A DNA stretch of 64,000 bases from CAVWDI01 sp963753725 (GCA_963753725.1 CAVWDI010000021.1:62001-126000), one strand, 5' to 3'; shown: positions 1-9,835, counted from the stretch's first letter. The notes: generated from the sequence alone by a model not told the origin. Translations and numbers: made by a program.

Positions 1-2437
1 GGCAATCCTGGCAAGTTCGTACAATACCGTCCGGTTTCTCGCCCGCGAATTGAGGCGCATAAACGCCCCCACGGGCGAAATCACTGTATAACCATTCGTC
101 GAAGGTAGTCTCAACAGGAAATAGTACTTCATTATCAAATTCAGGGGCAGGGGAACCGCTTTCATTCGGCCAATACTGTTCACGTTCTTCGTTCCATGAG
201 AGTACTGGATTATGTACATTATGGCAGGTGCCGCACATGCGCGAGCGGGTGATTGCGTCGCCCGTCTGGCGCAAGAAATCGGTTTGATAGGCTGTGTGAT
301 AAGGATGAGAGAGATTGAATGAGAAAGGTCCGCGGCGGTTATCGTCAGGATCGATGATCAAAGCGCTGCTGCCCACAAAACCAGATGGGATTGGAAATGA
401 GAGCGAATTTCTTATGGACAGGTCGATTGGGGCCGCCTCATCACCAACGGAGGGAATAGGATCCACCGAACGGTGGCAAACATTACAGGTAACACCGTAA
501 GCAATATCAACCGGTTCCAATAAAGATCCGTCTGCCGGATGGCTGCGTCCCTCAAACAATCCTTTCGGCGTATGGCAGCGCAGGCAGTATTCTCCAGAAT
601 CGGGCGCATTAATATTGGCGACACTTAAGGCGGCCCAGAATATTGGGTCACGTCCAGCTTGACTTTTCATGCTGCCTCGCCAGCGATCATAGATTGGTTC
701 ACTGTGGCAGCCTTTACAATTATCAGCTGGTGGGATTTCGTCGTTGAGCATTTCCGGCTGTGTCCCCGGTATGAAGAAATCCTCTTTTGTAGTATTGAGC
801 CTGGAACGAGGCACACTCAGGGACGCCGCCAAAGTGGCCTGTAAATTTCCAGGTTCGATAATCGCGGCTTCGTTCAGGATGCTGCCAGTTATTAAACCCG
901 TTGCCACTGCCTGATAAGTTATGGTTATTTGCTGGCTGGCGATCAAATTTCCCTGCCAGATCAATAGGGGCTCAGCTGAATCATCCCACGTGCCGTGAGA
1001 AGCTTGCAGTGAGCCGGAGGTATATTCCAAACCGGGCGGCACATTATCATTGATTTTAAGGATCGTATCGGTTATTAATCCAGTGTTTTTAATTAAAATC
1101 ATATATGTAACCGTTTCATTCGGATCAGCGCTGGGAGGCGAAACCATTTTTTTCGAAGTGGAAAGATCCGGTGTGGTTTCAGCCGCATCCCCTAAACGTC
1201 GAATTGTACCGCCGCCATAATCTGCAACATACAGCTCACCCTCCTCGTCTTCCCCGAATGAACTGATCATTAGATCTGTATCCAATTCTAACTCGGGCGC
1301 GGACCAGCTGTCTGGCGCGCTGCTTTGTTTATAAAGGCTCCATAATTTGCCCTGGATATAATCGCCATAAAAATATCGGCCAACTAAATCAGGGAATTCA
1401 GATCCACGATATACAAAGCCTCCTGTTACTGAAGCTCCTGAAAAGAAGTGATAATATTCAGCGATAGGATCAGAAAACACGCTGCTGGGGCAATCATCTG
1501 CAAAATTGTAATAATGATCCCCTTCTTTGCAGCGCCAACCGAAGTTATTACCTCCCGGCGTTCCCGAAGCCTGATAATCAATCTCTTCCCAGTCCCTGTA
1601 ACCCACATCTCCAATATACAGGTCGCCATTCAACCGGTCGAAGCTGAAGCGCCAGGGATTGCGAAATCCGTATGCCCAGATCTCATCCAAACCATCTTTA
1701 TCTACAAAGGGGTTATCAACAGGCACGAGGTAAGGTGAACTGTCACCTCCAACATCAATATCAATGCGCAGTATGGAACCCAACAATGTGTTTAAATTCT
1801 GCCCATGATTATCGGGGTCACCTTGAATACCGCCATCACCGAGGCTGATATATAAATAGCCGTCATTCGGTCCAAACATCAACTGTCCACCATTGTGATT
1901 ATATCTAGGTTGATCGATAGTCAATACGATGAATTCGCTGGATGGGTCGCCAATATCCGGATCTGAACCTGAAACGGAGTAGCGAGCGACAACGGTTGCA
2001 CCATCACTCAACCGGGTATAGTCGACATAGAAGAAGCCATTGGTTTCATATTCTGGATGGAATGCCAATCCGAGCAGTCCCTGCTCATTACCTGTGGTGG
2101 CGATCTTGATGCTCAAATCTAAGAAAGGATTTTCTAGTACTTCACCATCTTTTATGATCTTGATCTTCCCCGTTTTCTCTACTACAAACAGCCGTCCCGA
2201 TCCATCGCCAGCATGGGTCACCTGGACCGGTTGATCGAAACCTGATGCAACAATTTCATCGATGGAAATTTGTACATCTGGTAGGGCTTCAGAAATTTTG
2301 TGTGATGATCCTGCAATGGATTCCGAACCAATCTGAGCGTTTACTGCTTTCGATGGGGGTGTGATTATATATAGTGTTAAGCTTACTGTCATTGATATAG
2401 TAACAATCAGGTAGACAATATAAGTTTTCGTTTTCAT
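1..2437 (-). CDS. Secreted PQQ-type sugar dehydrogenase propeller fused to DUF11 and multihaem cytochrome c (C-terminus off window)
   Basis: An open reading frame runs without a stop from ATG at 2437 to the window edge, at least 812 codons. A hydrophobic N-terminal segment (residues about 5-27) looks like a signal peptide. Residues about 50-415 match the soluble aldose/glucose sugar dehydrogenase (YliI/GdhB) beta-propeller, with GLLGLAFHP, YNHNGGQLMFGPN and EIWAYGFRNPWRFSFD. Residues about 420-540 look like a DUF11-type beta-sandwich (ETVTYMILIKNTG). The tail holds CxxCH haem-c motifs starting near residues 575 (CKGCH), 618 (CLRCH), 651 (CNVCH) and 735 (CGTCH); a fifth (CQDC) is cut by the edge. 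Known: the propeller oxidises sugars with PQQ. Inferred: electrons pass directly to covalently bound haems outside the cell. The start is supported by a purine-rich stretch upstream. The number of further haems is unknown. Confidence 0.85.
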   Translation of the reverse strand, partial: MKTKTYIVYLIVTISMTVSLTLYIITPPSKAVNAQIGSESIAGSSHKISEALPDVQISIDEIVASGFDQPVQVTHAGDGSGRLFVVEKTGKIKIIKDGEVLENPFLDLSIKIATTGNEQGLLGLAFHPEYETNGFFYVDYTRLSDGATVVARYSVSGSDPDIGDPSSEFIVLTIDQPRYNHNGGQLMFGPNDGYLYISLGDGGIQGDPDNHGQNLNTLLGSILRIDIDVGGDSSPYLVPVDNPFVDKDGLDEIWAYGFRNPWRFSFDRLNGDLYIGDVGYRDWEEIDYQASGTPGGNNFGWRCKEGDHYYNFADDCPSSVFSDPIAEYYHFFSGASVTGGFVYRGSEFPDLVGRYFYGDYIQGKLWSLYKQSSAPDSWSAPELELDTDLMISSFGEDEEGELYVADYGGGTIRRLGDAAETTPDLSTSKKMVSPPSADPNETVTYMILIKNTGLITDTILKINDNVPPGLEYTSGSLQASHGTWDDSAEPLLIWQGNLIASQQITITYQAVATGLITGSILNEAAIIEPGNLQATLAASLSVPRSRLNTTKEDFFIPGTQPEMLNDEIPPADNCKGCHSEPIYDRWRGSMKSQAGRDPIFWAALSVANINAPDSGEYCLRCHTPKGLFEGRSHPADGSLLEPVDIAYGVTCNVCHRSVDPIPSVGDEAAPIDLSIRNSLSFPIPSGFVGSSALIIDPDDNRRGPFSFNLSHPYHTAYQTDFLRQTGDAITRSRMCGTCHNVHNPVLSWNEEREQYWPNESGSPAPEFDNEVLFPVETTFDEWLYSDFARGGVYAPQFAGEKPDGIVRTCQDC

Positions 2438-2559
2438 ATTACTCACACCCTCACATCTCAAGGATTTGATGATTATACAAATTCGATTTGATAATAGCCG
2501 AATTATATGTGTTATTCAAGAGCAATACAATCCAGTCTTAACTTAACCCGTCCCCTAAT

Positions 2560-2690
2560 ATATACCAGTCGCAATGTTAGACGAACTTGCTCAATTTGAT
2601 AAGGTGTAAACATGACAGTGACTGGAGCCGGTGGTTTGTAACCCAGGGAGCTGTGTGGTCTGACCTTGTTGTCGCGTTTCCTCTGTAGGA
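2560..2690 (-). pseudogene. Remnant of an IS3-family transposase (C-terminal end)
   Basis: Read on the minus strand this stretch encodes RDNKVRPHSSLGYKPPAPV. That matches the highly conserved DDE-domain end of IS3/IS407-type transposases (N-x-x-R-P-H-S-S-L-G-Y-x-x-P). No start, no DDE core and no matching left end are present, so only a fragment survives. It lies between the dehydrogenase fusion and the decarboxylase gene and marks an old insertion in the intergenic region. Confidence 0.65.
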
Positions 2691-2812
2691 TTATTGAACC
2701 TATCAGGCAAAATAGGATGGAAATATAAGAGAGACTATTCAGCCAAAGAGCGGGAATAACTTGCCGCCTATCTAATGTATAATTATTTTATGTAAAGGTT
2801 GGAAAGACTCTC

Positions 2813-2896
2813 TTGGCTAAATGTAGGTTTTGTCCCAAATGTTCTGAGGACGTACATATTATCCACTGCTTGGATGAAAATGAGAATAAAAATTAA
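2813..2896 (+). CDS. Possible 27-residue Cys-rich peptide (uncertain)
   Basis: A TTG-initiated frame follows a purine-rich stretch (AAAGGTTGGAAAGA). It encodes a peptide containing CRFCPKC and a later IHC, which could bind zinc. It is too short for a family call. It may be a micro-protein, a broken zinc-ribbon gene or chance. The leader resembles that of the methyltransferase gene near 4993. Confidence 0.2.
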   Translation: MAKCRFCPKCSEDVHIIHCLDENENKN

Positions 2897-2981
2897 TGTG
2901 ACGTGGAATTCCGGTACTCGTTATCTAAAAATAAATCCTCCCTTGTTATAAGATCTACTCAATCCAATTCATGGAGGCACA

Positions 2982-3788
2982 ATGAAATCATCACCTGCTG
3001 AAGCTCCACTTGAAGCTGCCAATCGCCCTGATCTGGGAGGTGCATTCAGCATGCCCATCTATTCGCCTATGCTCGGTGCTCCACCCCCCTACCGCTATAA
3101 AGATACCCTTAGTTTAAATATCGTTTTCAAAACCGAACCTGACCTACTTGAAAGGCTGACCCCACCCCCACTGAAGCCCAACACTAACCATCTGATGGTT
3201 TTTTATATCGGCTTTTTCCAGTTTGCGGACTACGATCTCTCTTATCATGAAGCAGGGCTATTAATCCCTGTCACCCATTCCGGTCAGAACGGTACTTACC
3301 CCATCGTCCTCTACCTCGACCAGGTAAATCCCATTGTGGGAGGTCGGGAAATCTACGGCTGGCCCAAGAAAGAAGCGGAAGATATTTTATTCAAAGAAGA
3401 AGAAGGAAAGATCTCCGCCTTGGTCACCCGCTACGGGCATCAGATTATTGAGGTCAGTTTTGAAGCGCTGCAGACAGTGGATCCAATCCCAGAACGGGCC
3501 ATTGAACCCATGTTCACCTTAAAGGTTATCCCTTCGGCTCTCAAAGGCGCGCCGCCGGATGTCTTTAAACTAATATCGAGCTGCAATGACCCCGACGTGA
3601 TCACTAAAATGACCATCGGCAATGCAGCTTTAAAATTCGGTGCTTCACCTTATGATGATATCTTAACCCGTATCGAAATCCAGGAAATCACGTACACTGA
3701 GCTCATCAAGCATGATTTTACGATGGGGTATGGCGAACTTGTGGTTGACTATTTATCCAGTAGTCAGAAGACCGGACATGAAAATTGA
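2982..3788 (+). CDS. Acetoacetate decarboxylase family protein
   Basis: The 268-residue length fits the family. The segment GGREIYGWPKK (about residues 120-130) corresponds to the acetoacetate decarboxylase active-site region, where the first of two adjacent lysines forms the Schiff base with the substrate. Typical members convert acetoacetate to acetone and CO2, but many homologues in this fold act on other keto acids. The last bases overlap the start of the next gene, a 3-hydroxyacyl-CoA dehydrogenase, by 11 bp. The two are therefore probably cotranscribed and act in short-chain keto/hydroxy-acid metabolism. ATG follows GGAGG at a suitable distance. Substrate specificity cannot be read from sequence. 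Confidence 0.8.
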   Translation: MKSSPAEAPLEAANRPDLGGAFSMPIYSPMLGAPPPYRYKDTLSLNIVFKTEPDLLERLTPPPLKPNTNHLMVFYIGFFQFADYDLSYHEAGLLIPVTHSGQNGTYPIVLYLDQVNPIVGGREIYGWPKKEAEDILFKEEEGKISALVTRYGHQIIEVSFEALQTVDPIPERAIEPMFTLKVIPSALKGAPPDVFKLISSCNDPDVITKMTIGNAALKFGASPYDDILTRIEIQEITYTELIKHDFTMGYGELVVDYLSSSQKTGHEN

Positions 3789-4696
3789 AGATATTCATTG
3801 CGTATTGATCATCGGCGCGGGTACTATGGGCCAGCAGATCGGCCTACAGTGTGCCATGCATGCTTATGATGTCATACTTTATGACATTGTTCCAGAAGCA
3901 CTTCAATCCGCCAGCGCCCAAATTAATAGCTATGCCGCCGCTCTGGTCGACCAAAACCGCCTATCCCGAAACGACGCAGATGCAGCTCTCAGCGCGTATC
4001 CGCAATACGTCCAGGCCTGAAGATGCAGCCGCAGCGGACCTTGTGAGCGAGTCCGTTCCGGAAGATCCCGCTTTAAAAGCAAAAGTATTCGCCCAATTCC
4101 ATAAAATTTGCCCTCCCCATGCGATTTTTACCACCAATACCTCGACCCTTATCCCCTCCATGTATTCGGAAGCGACCGGCCGCCCAAGCCAGTTTGCGGC
4201 TTTACATTTTCACGGCCTTGTCTGGGATTCGAATGTGGTCGACATCATGCCTCATCCCGGCACCTCGCCGGAAACCGTCGAGCTTCTGCTTGCCTTTGCC
4301 GGGCGAATCGGGCAAATCCCCATCCTTCTTCACAAAGAGAGCTACCAGTATGTATTTAATGCCATGCTGGGAGCCCTGAATACGGCTGCACTCAAATTAG
4401 TAACGGACGGCGTCGCTGTGGTGGAGGACATTGACCGGGCCTGGATGGGTGTTATGAAAACCCCCATCGGCCCCTTTGGTGTCATGGATTTTGTTGGGCT
4501 GAAGACGCTGTGGGACATTACCCAGTACTGGGCCACGGTGACTGGTGATGTTCAGCTGCAAGCCAACGCCAACTTCCTAAAACCATTTGTCGACAAGGAG
4601 CAGTTGGGTGTCAAGACCGGCAAGGGTTTTTATTCTTATCCCGACCCGGCTTATGCCCGCCCCGACTTTTTAACTGCTAGGGTTGATCATCCCTGA
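3778..4696 (+). CDS. 3-hydroxyacyl-CoA dehydrogenase (one frameshift)
   Basis: The N-terminal Rossmann motif VLIIGAGTMGQQIG binds NAD. The middle carries AADLVSESVPED and FTTNTSTL. The C-terminal helical domain has NAMLGALNTAALKLV, PIGPFGVMDFVGL and GVKTGKGFYSYP, all typical of the 3HCDH family, about 305 residues in all. The enzyme interconverts 3-hydroxyacyl-CoA and 3-ketoacyl-CoA. A single extra base near 4000-4010 moves the frame; removing it joins both halves seamlessly (DADAALS then RIRNTSRPED). The catalytic-type His lies in LHFHG. It overlaps the upstream decarboxylase-like gene, which argues for a joint pathway. Confidence 0.82.
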
Positions 4697-4756
4697 ACTC
4701 GCCTTTTAACGGTCTGGCTGGTGTAAGCTATGCCGGGTTGTCTGGTATTACTGGCG

Positions 4757-4855
4757 CCTCTCCTATGGAATTTGAAATCGGCATCCAAGTCGAAGTGGAC
4801 AGCATGCAGGGTCTGCCCGGGATGATGATGCTCGGATCAAAAGACGTGTTATATA
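4757..4855 (+). repeat. Degenerate copy A of the comM 5' end
   Basis: Resembles comM positions about 12150-12215, including the conserved GTCTGCCCGGGATG core. Just past the core it departs from comM and instead matches copies B and C (LGSKD in translation where comM has VGLPD). It sits after the hydroxyacyl-CoA dehydrogenase gene and is too short and degenerate to encode a working protein. Confidence 0.75.
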
Positions 4856-5013
4856 GTATCGACTAATTGAATAGCTGTTCATGTAGTCTGGTACCGAAAT
4901 AGAAATCTGTAACTCGAAATCAGCGGAATAATAAGGGGGAATTCAAACAAAGGCATAGTCAAAACATAAAGCCTGACCATTTATAAGTATATAATGTAAA
5001 GGTAGGAAAGAAT

Positions 5014-5770
5014 TTGACAAATAAACATTGGTTCTATCTAAAATGCATCGACAACATACATATGAAAACAACTGACAACAATCAACTTGAAGAATTCCAT
5101 TCGATTGCTGTAGATGAGGGAGTGATTAATATGAAAGATCTCGATTGTGAGATGTTTTATTTAACTACACTCTTCGCAAATATTCGCTTGGATGATGCAG
5201 TGGTTTTAGATATCGGTGGAGGCAATGGTGAACTCAGTTTCTATGCAGCCTGTATGGGCACCAAAAAAATCGTTTGTCTTGAACCTGAAGCGGCAGGGAG
5301 CAAATCGGATTCAAAAAAATTATTGAAGAAAATGTACTATAGATTAAAACTTCAGGATAATCAAGTTGTTCTTGAAACGGTTACATTTCAATCATACGAA
5401 CCAGGCGAAACGAAATTTGATATTATCCTGCTTCGCAATTCAGTAAACCACTTTAACGAGGATGCTTGCACCAACCTGCTTGAGAGTGAGACTTCAAAAA
5501 ATATTTACCGTAAAATATTTGCTGATCTATACGCATTGGCGAACACAGGCGCGAAAAATAATCTTATGTGATTGCTCGCGATATTACCTCTTCTCTCTTT
5601 TGCACATCCGAAATCCATTCGCGCCAACAATAACGTGGCATACTCATCAAGCGCCAAAGGTTTGGAGCGCTTTACTTCAAGAGGTTGGGTTTGGGGATCC
5701 AAAAATTAGATGGACATCATTCAGGCGGTTATATAGGAAATCTGAGATAGTCAACCGGTTTCGATTTTAA
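5014..5770 (+). CDS. Class I SAM-dependent methyltransferase (one frameshift)
   Basis: Motif I VVLDIGGGNGELS (about residues 67-79) followed by the acidic motif II KKIVCLEPE identifies a Rossmann-type SAM methyltransferase of about 250 residues. An extra A in a run of five near 5555-5560 breaks the frame; with it removed the protein continues (TGAKIILCDCSRYYLF) to the stop at 5770. The start is taken as TTG 5014 after AGGAAAGAA; ATG 5062 in frame is an alternative. The substrate is unknown; the C-terminal part with paired aromatic residues resembles small-molecule methyltransferases. It is isolated between comM-derived repeats A and B and is relatively AT-rich, which suggests an accessory gene. 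Confidence 0.7.
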
Positions 5771-5944
5771 TATAATGAATGTTGTAAATGATAAAGCGTT
5801 TATTTCGTATTTCTTGAACAGTCATTTTGCCTGACAATGACAAAAAACAAGGAGGCTATCAAAGGGGAAATGGGTTAGGACGAAATGGGGCTGTCAGTTG
5901 CATTGGGATAAACAAAAATAGAAGCTGTATTTTCACTCCTCACC

Positions 5945-6101
5945 CATTGACAATTTCCAATTCCTATTCTTAACTAAATCCATGCTGGCACGCGTACACT
6001 CCTTCGCAAAGATCGGTTGGAAGGACAGCATCGAAATCGAGGTCGACACCGGGCAAGGTCTGCCCGGGATGACGAAACTCGGCTCAAAAGACCTTATCGT
6101 T
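5945..6101 (+). repeat. Degenerate copy B of the comM 5' end, including its upstream leader
   Basis: Best preserved of the four remnants. It matches the comM leader (CATTGACAATTTCC), then comM from the ATG: 22 identical bases at 5982-6003 against 12108-12129, and 31 identical bases at 6045-6075 against 12174-12204. After the MT(I/K) codons it switches to the LGSKD variant shared with copies A and C. The frame ends soon after, so no functional ComM is made. Confidence 0.88.
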
Positions 6102-6512
6102 CCGCTTTCTCTTAATAGCAAGAATTTGATATAGGAACTGTTATTTACAGGTTAGGTGTTCTACTCCCCCGTGCTGGTTCGTTTGAACTTAATTCCGTTC
6201 AAAAATATAGATTATTGTTTCTACTTTCGTAGTTAAACCTTCTAAAACTCAGCAAGCAAGTCTAACATTGTGATTGGTACATAATTTGGCGCAGGTCACT
6301 TTCTCACATAAAATGATCAGATTGTGGCCACTGCTGGAGATTAGCGTCAATCAACTGAGGGGATTGGCTTAATTTCTACTGCTACCTTCACATAATCTAA
6401 AATTGCCAATTATAATTGGTAAAATTGACGTTCAACATCAAGAGCGCAGATTTCTTTCCGGGAAAACTGCTTAATCCCTTGATATCTAAGTTCCACTATT
6501 ACAGGAGCAGCT
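6102..6512. other. Intergenic stretch without recognisable gene
   Basis: About 410 AT-rich bases between comM remnant B and the small helical-protein gene. I see no conserved frame, tRNA or clear terminator. The end presumably carries the promoter of the next gene. Confidence 0.4.
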
Positions 6513-6770
6513 ATGTCTCGCTTAAATCCATCCGCTGAGCGTATCAAGCGCGCCCACGATTTAATCCAACAAGCTCGCAACCTGCCCGTGCCAACCGAAA
6601 CCGGTAAATTTGATTTTTCTTATATCGCCAAGGTAAAGGATCTCTTGCGGCAGGCGCGTGACCTGGTCAAATTTATCCCCAATAGCCCAAGTGCGAGTGA
6701 TGAGATGAAAAACGAGGTGAAGAAAATATTCGAAGAAGCTGACCAGGCTAATAATGATATCTTGCATTGA
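6513..6770 (+). CDS. Small helical protein of unknown function
   Basis: Eighty-five residues, strongly charged, predicted to be mostly alpha-helical (SAERIKRAHDLIQQAR, YIAKVKDLLRQARDLV, DEMKNEVKKIFEEA), with no membrane segment and no cysteine. ATG follows AGGAGCAGCT, a good ribosome-binding site. I do not recognise a family. It is a lone gene between comM remnants B and C. The regular heptad-like spacing suggests a helical bundle or an oligomerising adaptor, but function is open. Confidence 0.6.
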   Translation: MSRLNPSAERIKRAHDLIQQARNLPVPTETGKFDFSYIAKVKDLLRQARDLVKFIPNSPSASDEMKNEVKKIFEEADQANNDILH

Positions 6771-6776
6771 ATGGCT

Positions 6777-6889
6777 TATTGACCTGCGCAAAAGATCGGT
6801 TTGGAGGGCGCCATCGGCATCGAGATTGAGGTAGATACCGGGCGGGTTCTTCCTAGCATGACGATACTCAGATCAAAAAGAGCGTATCG
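6777..6889 (+). repeat. Degenerate copy C of the comM 5' end (internal deletion)
   Basis: Begins with TTATTGAC corresponding to the comM leader, then skips the start codon region and continues with CTGCGCAAAAGATCGG and the GLEG...IEVDTG equivalent, ending in the LRSKR variant of the LGSKD tail. It begins immediately after the stop codon of the preceding small gene. Orientation is the same as comM. Confidence 0.78.
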
Positions 6890-7048
6890 TTTAGAATTGC
6901 ACTTCATTATTAAATATATTACTCTACTATTCTGCGCTAACATGCTTCCTTCCAAGATATATCTATTCAAATCTCACGTAGTACAATTAATTGGTGGTTG
7001 CTCAAAAAGTATAATAAGAAACCACATAAAGATGGAGGTACGCGAAAC

Positions 7049-7303
7049 ATGAAAAACCGGACTGGTGTGCAGGCAGGGACTTGCCCTGGCACATGGTACA
7101 AGGGCACTGTGAAAGAGGCATCGGGTGGTGGGTTTTACGGCGAAATTGTTGGCAACAAGGACCAACAAATCCATTACTTCAATATGGGTTACACACAATT
7201 CATGCCTCAGGGAAAAGGGGTTACCAAAGGTGAGACGGTCTCCTACGCGCCTTTTATACCGCCCAACCCGCGCGCAGGTAAAGCTGCCTGCATCAAATCC
7301 TGA
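7049..7303 (+). CDS. Small protein with cold-shock-domain-like sequence
   Basis: Eighty-four residues. The pattern YKGTVKEASGGGFYGEI, IHYFNM, a later GETVSY and the ending AGKAACIKS follows the strand order of a cold-shock OB-fold (GTVKW, GFGFI, VHYS, V-F, A-NV). The RNA-binding aromatic motifs are not canonical, so nucleic-acid binding is inferred only. ATG 7049 follows GGAGGT. It lies just after comM remnant C with no obvious partner genes. Confidence 0.5.
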   Translation: MKNRTGVQAGTCPGTWYKGTVKEASGGGFYGEIVGNKDQQIHYFNMGYTQFMPQGKGVTKGETVSYAPFIPPNPRAGKAACIKS

Positions 7304-8149
7304 TAAAACCATACCTTCAACAGGCTGGTAAGTATTATTATTTTTTCGGTATAGGCTGTCAGGGGAAGGTTTGGATGCGCCTTCAACAAATACCGGAGAC
7401 AAAACGTATTGATCAGGTGCCCTCGTCGATATAGTTCATAAAACGCGCATCGGTGATAGCAATAGGATGGAACACCAACCGTAAATTTGGGAGCGTTTGA
7501 ATACATCGATTACCTGTATGATGATACCTACCAATGAAATTCTGATAGACCTTGCGGATTCTTTGAATTCCCGCTGCTTTTCTTCCTTTCCTATTGACAG
7601 ATCGGGTACCTGCCATAGTACTGGAGGGCATTGGTTTATTTTTCTCAACATCCAAAAGCGGACATTTTAACTTTGCACAAATAGGACTCTACTACTTTTG
7701 CTAACAGAAGGGGCGGTATAAAAAGCACGATTTGTCATGCTGAACGAATTTTATCCCTGCTTTTTAAGGAGTGAAGCATCTGGTTTTCATCAAAGAGGGA
7801 GACCCTTCGTTCCCTTGCCGAAGGCATGCTGCGCAAATAATCAGGGATTGAAATCTGCTCAGGGTGGCAGACTTTTGGGACAGCTCCATCTCACTAAACT
7901 TCAAAATTACATCAAATCCAACCTGCGCATCAAGTACTCATGGGGAGCATACACCAAACCCTGACCAACGCCCAAATATTTCTGTTTAGATTTTTACAGC
8001 TCATGTCCAAGGGTTAATTAAATGGGTAAACTTCTGCGCGTTTGCGGAGCAACGTTGCAACCCTACCCCGGTACAGAGGGGGTACGTTGCGAACACGCCC
8101 GGTCTGGTGCAATTGGAGGGTTCATTGCGCCTAATTATTTGGGGGATTC
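7304..8149. other. Gene-poor stretch with a dispersed palindromic repeat
   Basis: Contains only short frames with no convincing family match. The part around 7413-7655 is open on the minus strand but has no ribosome-binding site or homology I recognise. A repeat-like segment at 7733-7884 is listed separately. Confidence 0.4.
7733..7884. repeat. Dispersed palindromic repeat (TGTCATGCTGAACGAA type)
   Basis: Starts TTGTCATGCTGAACGAA, continues with GTGAAGCATCTG and GAGACCCTTCG, and ends CTCAGGGTGGCAGA, an inverted partner of the start. Repeats built from these words are familiar in intergenic DNA of many bacteria, including Chloroflexota. It is non-coding and probably a miniature mobile or REP-like element. 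Confidence 0.5.
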
Positions 8150-8374
8150 TTGAATTACCGCGTTATAATATTTGGCGGGAGGATGCAGCATGAAAAAGAA
8201 AACGAAGAAAGCGAGAAGCGGATAACTAAGCAAGTGCAGTTGAAGGTGCGGACAGGAATCAAGAGTGGCGAGGACTGGTGGGAATCTGCAGAAGCTTGTA
8301 GACAATATTGTGGAAACCAGGGATATTCCCCAGAAAAATCGGAGTTTGATTGTCGTTGTGATTGTTATCCGTAA
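8150..8374 (+). CDS. Small protein with cysteine-rich C-terminus, possible peptide precursor
   Basis: Seventy-four residues from TTG 8150 after GGGGGA; ATG 8183 in frame is an alternative start. The N-terminal half is highly charged (EKENEESEKR), then comes KVRTGIKSGEDWW, then a Cys-dense end: EACRQYCGNQG and FDCRCDCYP, five cysteines in the last 27 residues. A charged leader followed by a Cys-rich core is the layout of ribosomally made modified peptides or of a small disulfide or metal-binding protein. No modifying enzyme or transporter is adjacent, so this stays a guess. Confidence 0.4.
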   Translation: MNYRVIIFGGRMQHEKENEESEKRITKQVQLKVRTGIKSGEDWWESAEACRQYCGNQGYSPEKSEFDCRCDCYP

Positions 8375-8715
8375 AATCTATTTAGAGAACAGAGGAATAG
8401 CCGCGCTTTAATACAGTTGCCGCCTGACAGCTCCTCTTTGTATATGTTTAGGCCGTCATACGTGATACCATGACATCAAGTTTGGGCGGCGGTTTTGTGT
8501 TGAGGGGGCAATCACAAAACTAAGTAATAATTGACTTTCATCGATTGTGATATATACTACTAATTAGGAACTTTGATTATTAACATGGGGTGGAGATGGG
8601 TCGAACCAACCTGCACTGGTCCGGTCAATTTCCTTCCATCACTGCCAAATCCATTCAATAAAGCCCCTTATCAAACAATTCAATAATTATTTCTTTTTTT
8701 GGGGAGGCTGCGACA

Positions 8716-9835
8716 ATGAAAACCAGTTCTTTTATCATTGTATTGATAGTGGTGGTGTTGCTATTCCTGTTCGTTTTTCAACCCGGAATTGCGAAAGATA
8801 CTACAACAGGATTTGGGAAAACCTTAGATGCATGGGCTGCAAAGTCTGGCAGTGATATTTTCCACCTCAAACCTGATTATGATAGCGGCTGGACATCAAT
8901 TGAGGCGGACACGATCAAATTATTCCAGCATGATTTAGGCGGGGATTCTGATGACTACATTGTGGATTTTCAGTTTAGGGATTCCTCTTCATACCGTAAA
9001 CTGGGTGTGAATCAGGATTATTACGGCGGTACGGAATTCATACAATTTGGACCTCCCGGAGGGCGCATCTCAGAGGGAGCATATTGGTTTGGTTTGACCA
9101 ACAAAGTAATCCGGGTAAAGCGTCTGATGACCGCTGAATTCGAATGAAGTCCGGGTACGCATTTGGATCGTACCAACAGCCGCTTTTGATAGCGGATGGA
9201 TAGGAATCGAAGCAGATGGCGGACTTAAACAAATCGAACACAATTTAATGGGAAATCCGCACGATTACATTGTAGATATGCAGTTCAAGGATTTAGATCG
9301 ATATGGTCTTGGAGTCCATCAGTTCAGATATGGAATGAATTACACTTTCATGGGCAGCTTTGATCTCTTTCCCGAATCGACTGGCGCCCTGTGGAGCAAT
9401 TTGGGGAGCGAATCGATTTGGGTTGCCAGGGGAAAGGATGATGAAGTTGTTGATCAATTGCGCATACGAATATGGGAAGATACTGATCCAGATTATGACA
9501 GCGGTTGGATGGACCTGGAAAAGGATAAAACAGAAAAGATAACCCACAATTTGAGAGGGAATCCAGACAATTATGTGGTAGATTTTCAATTCTATGATTC
9601 AAAGTACTCGGGAATGGGGATAAACCACCAGTATTACGGAGGCAACGAGTTTACTACAAATGATGGCTTGACATGGGAAGCAATGGGTGCTAGTTGGACC
9701 AACCTTACCAAAACCCACATTTCTATCCGGCGAAGATCGGATGATGTTTCTGCACCTGAGGGAAGGATTCGGATATGGGCTTTTGATCCGAACAGCAAGC
9801 GCCTATATCTACCTTTAATGTCAAATAATAAATAA
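8716..9835 (+). CDS. Secreted protein with three lectin-like beta-sandwich repeats (one frameshift)
   Basis: An N-terminal hydrophobic stretch (residues about 4-22) is a signal peptide or anchor. The rest consists of three repeats of about 100 residues, each with DSGW, an H-x-L-x-G-x-x-x-x-Y-x-V-D-x-Q-F core, a G-V/I-N/H-x-x-Y-G segment and a closing R-I-R-I-W strand. The repeats start near 8873, 9185 and 9490. One extra base near 9125-9145 interrupts the junction of repeats 1 and 2. The protein ends RLYLPLMSNNK, a tail type I associate with Anaerolineae surface proteins. The repeat resembles H-type lectin folds; carbohydrate binding is inferred. ATG follows GGGGAGG. Confidence 0.65.

Noticed and set aside
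7413..7655. Open minus-strand frame of 80 codons
   Set aside because: No ribosome-binding site, no recognisable family, and overlapping frames are equally open.
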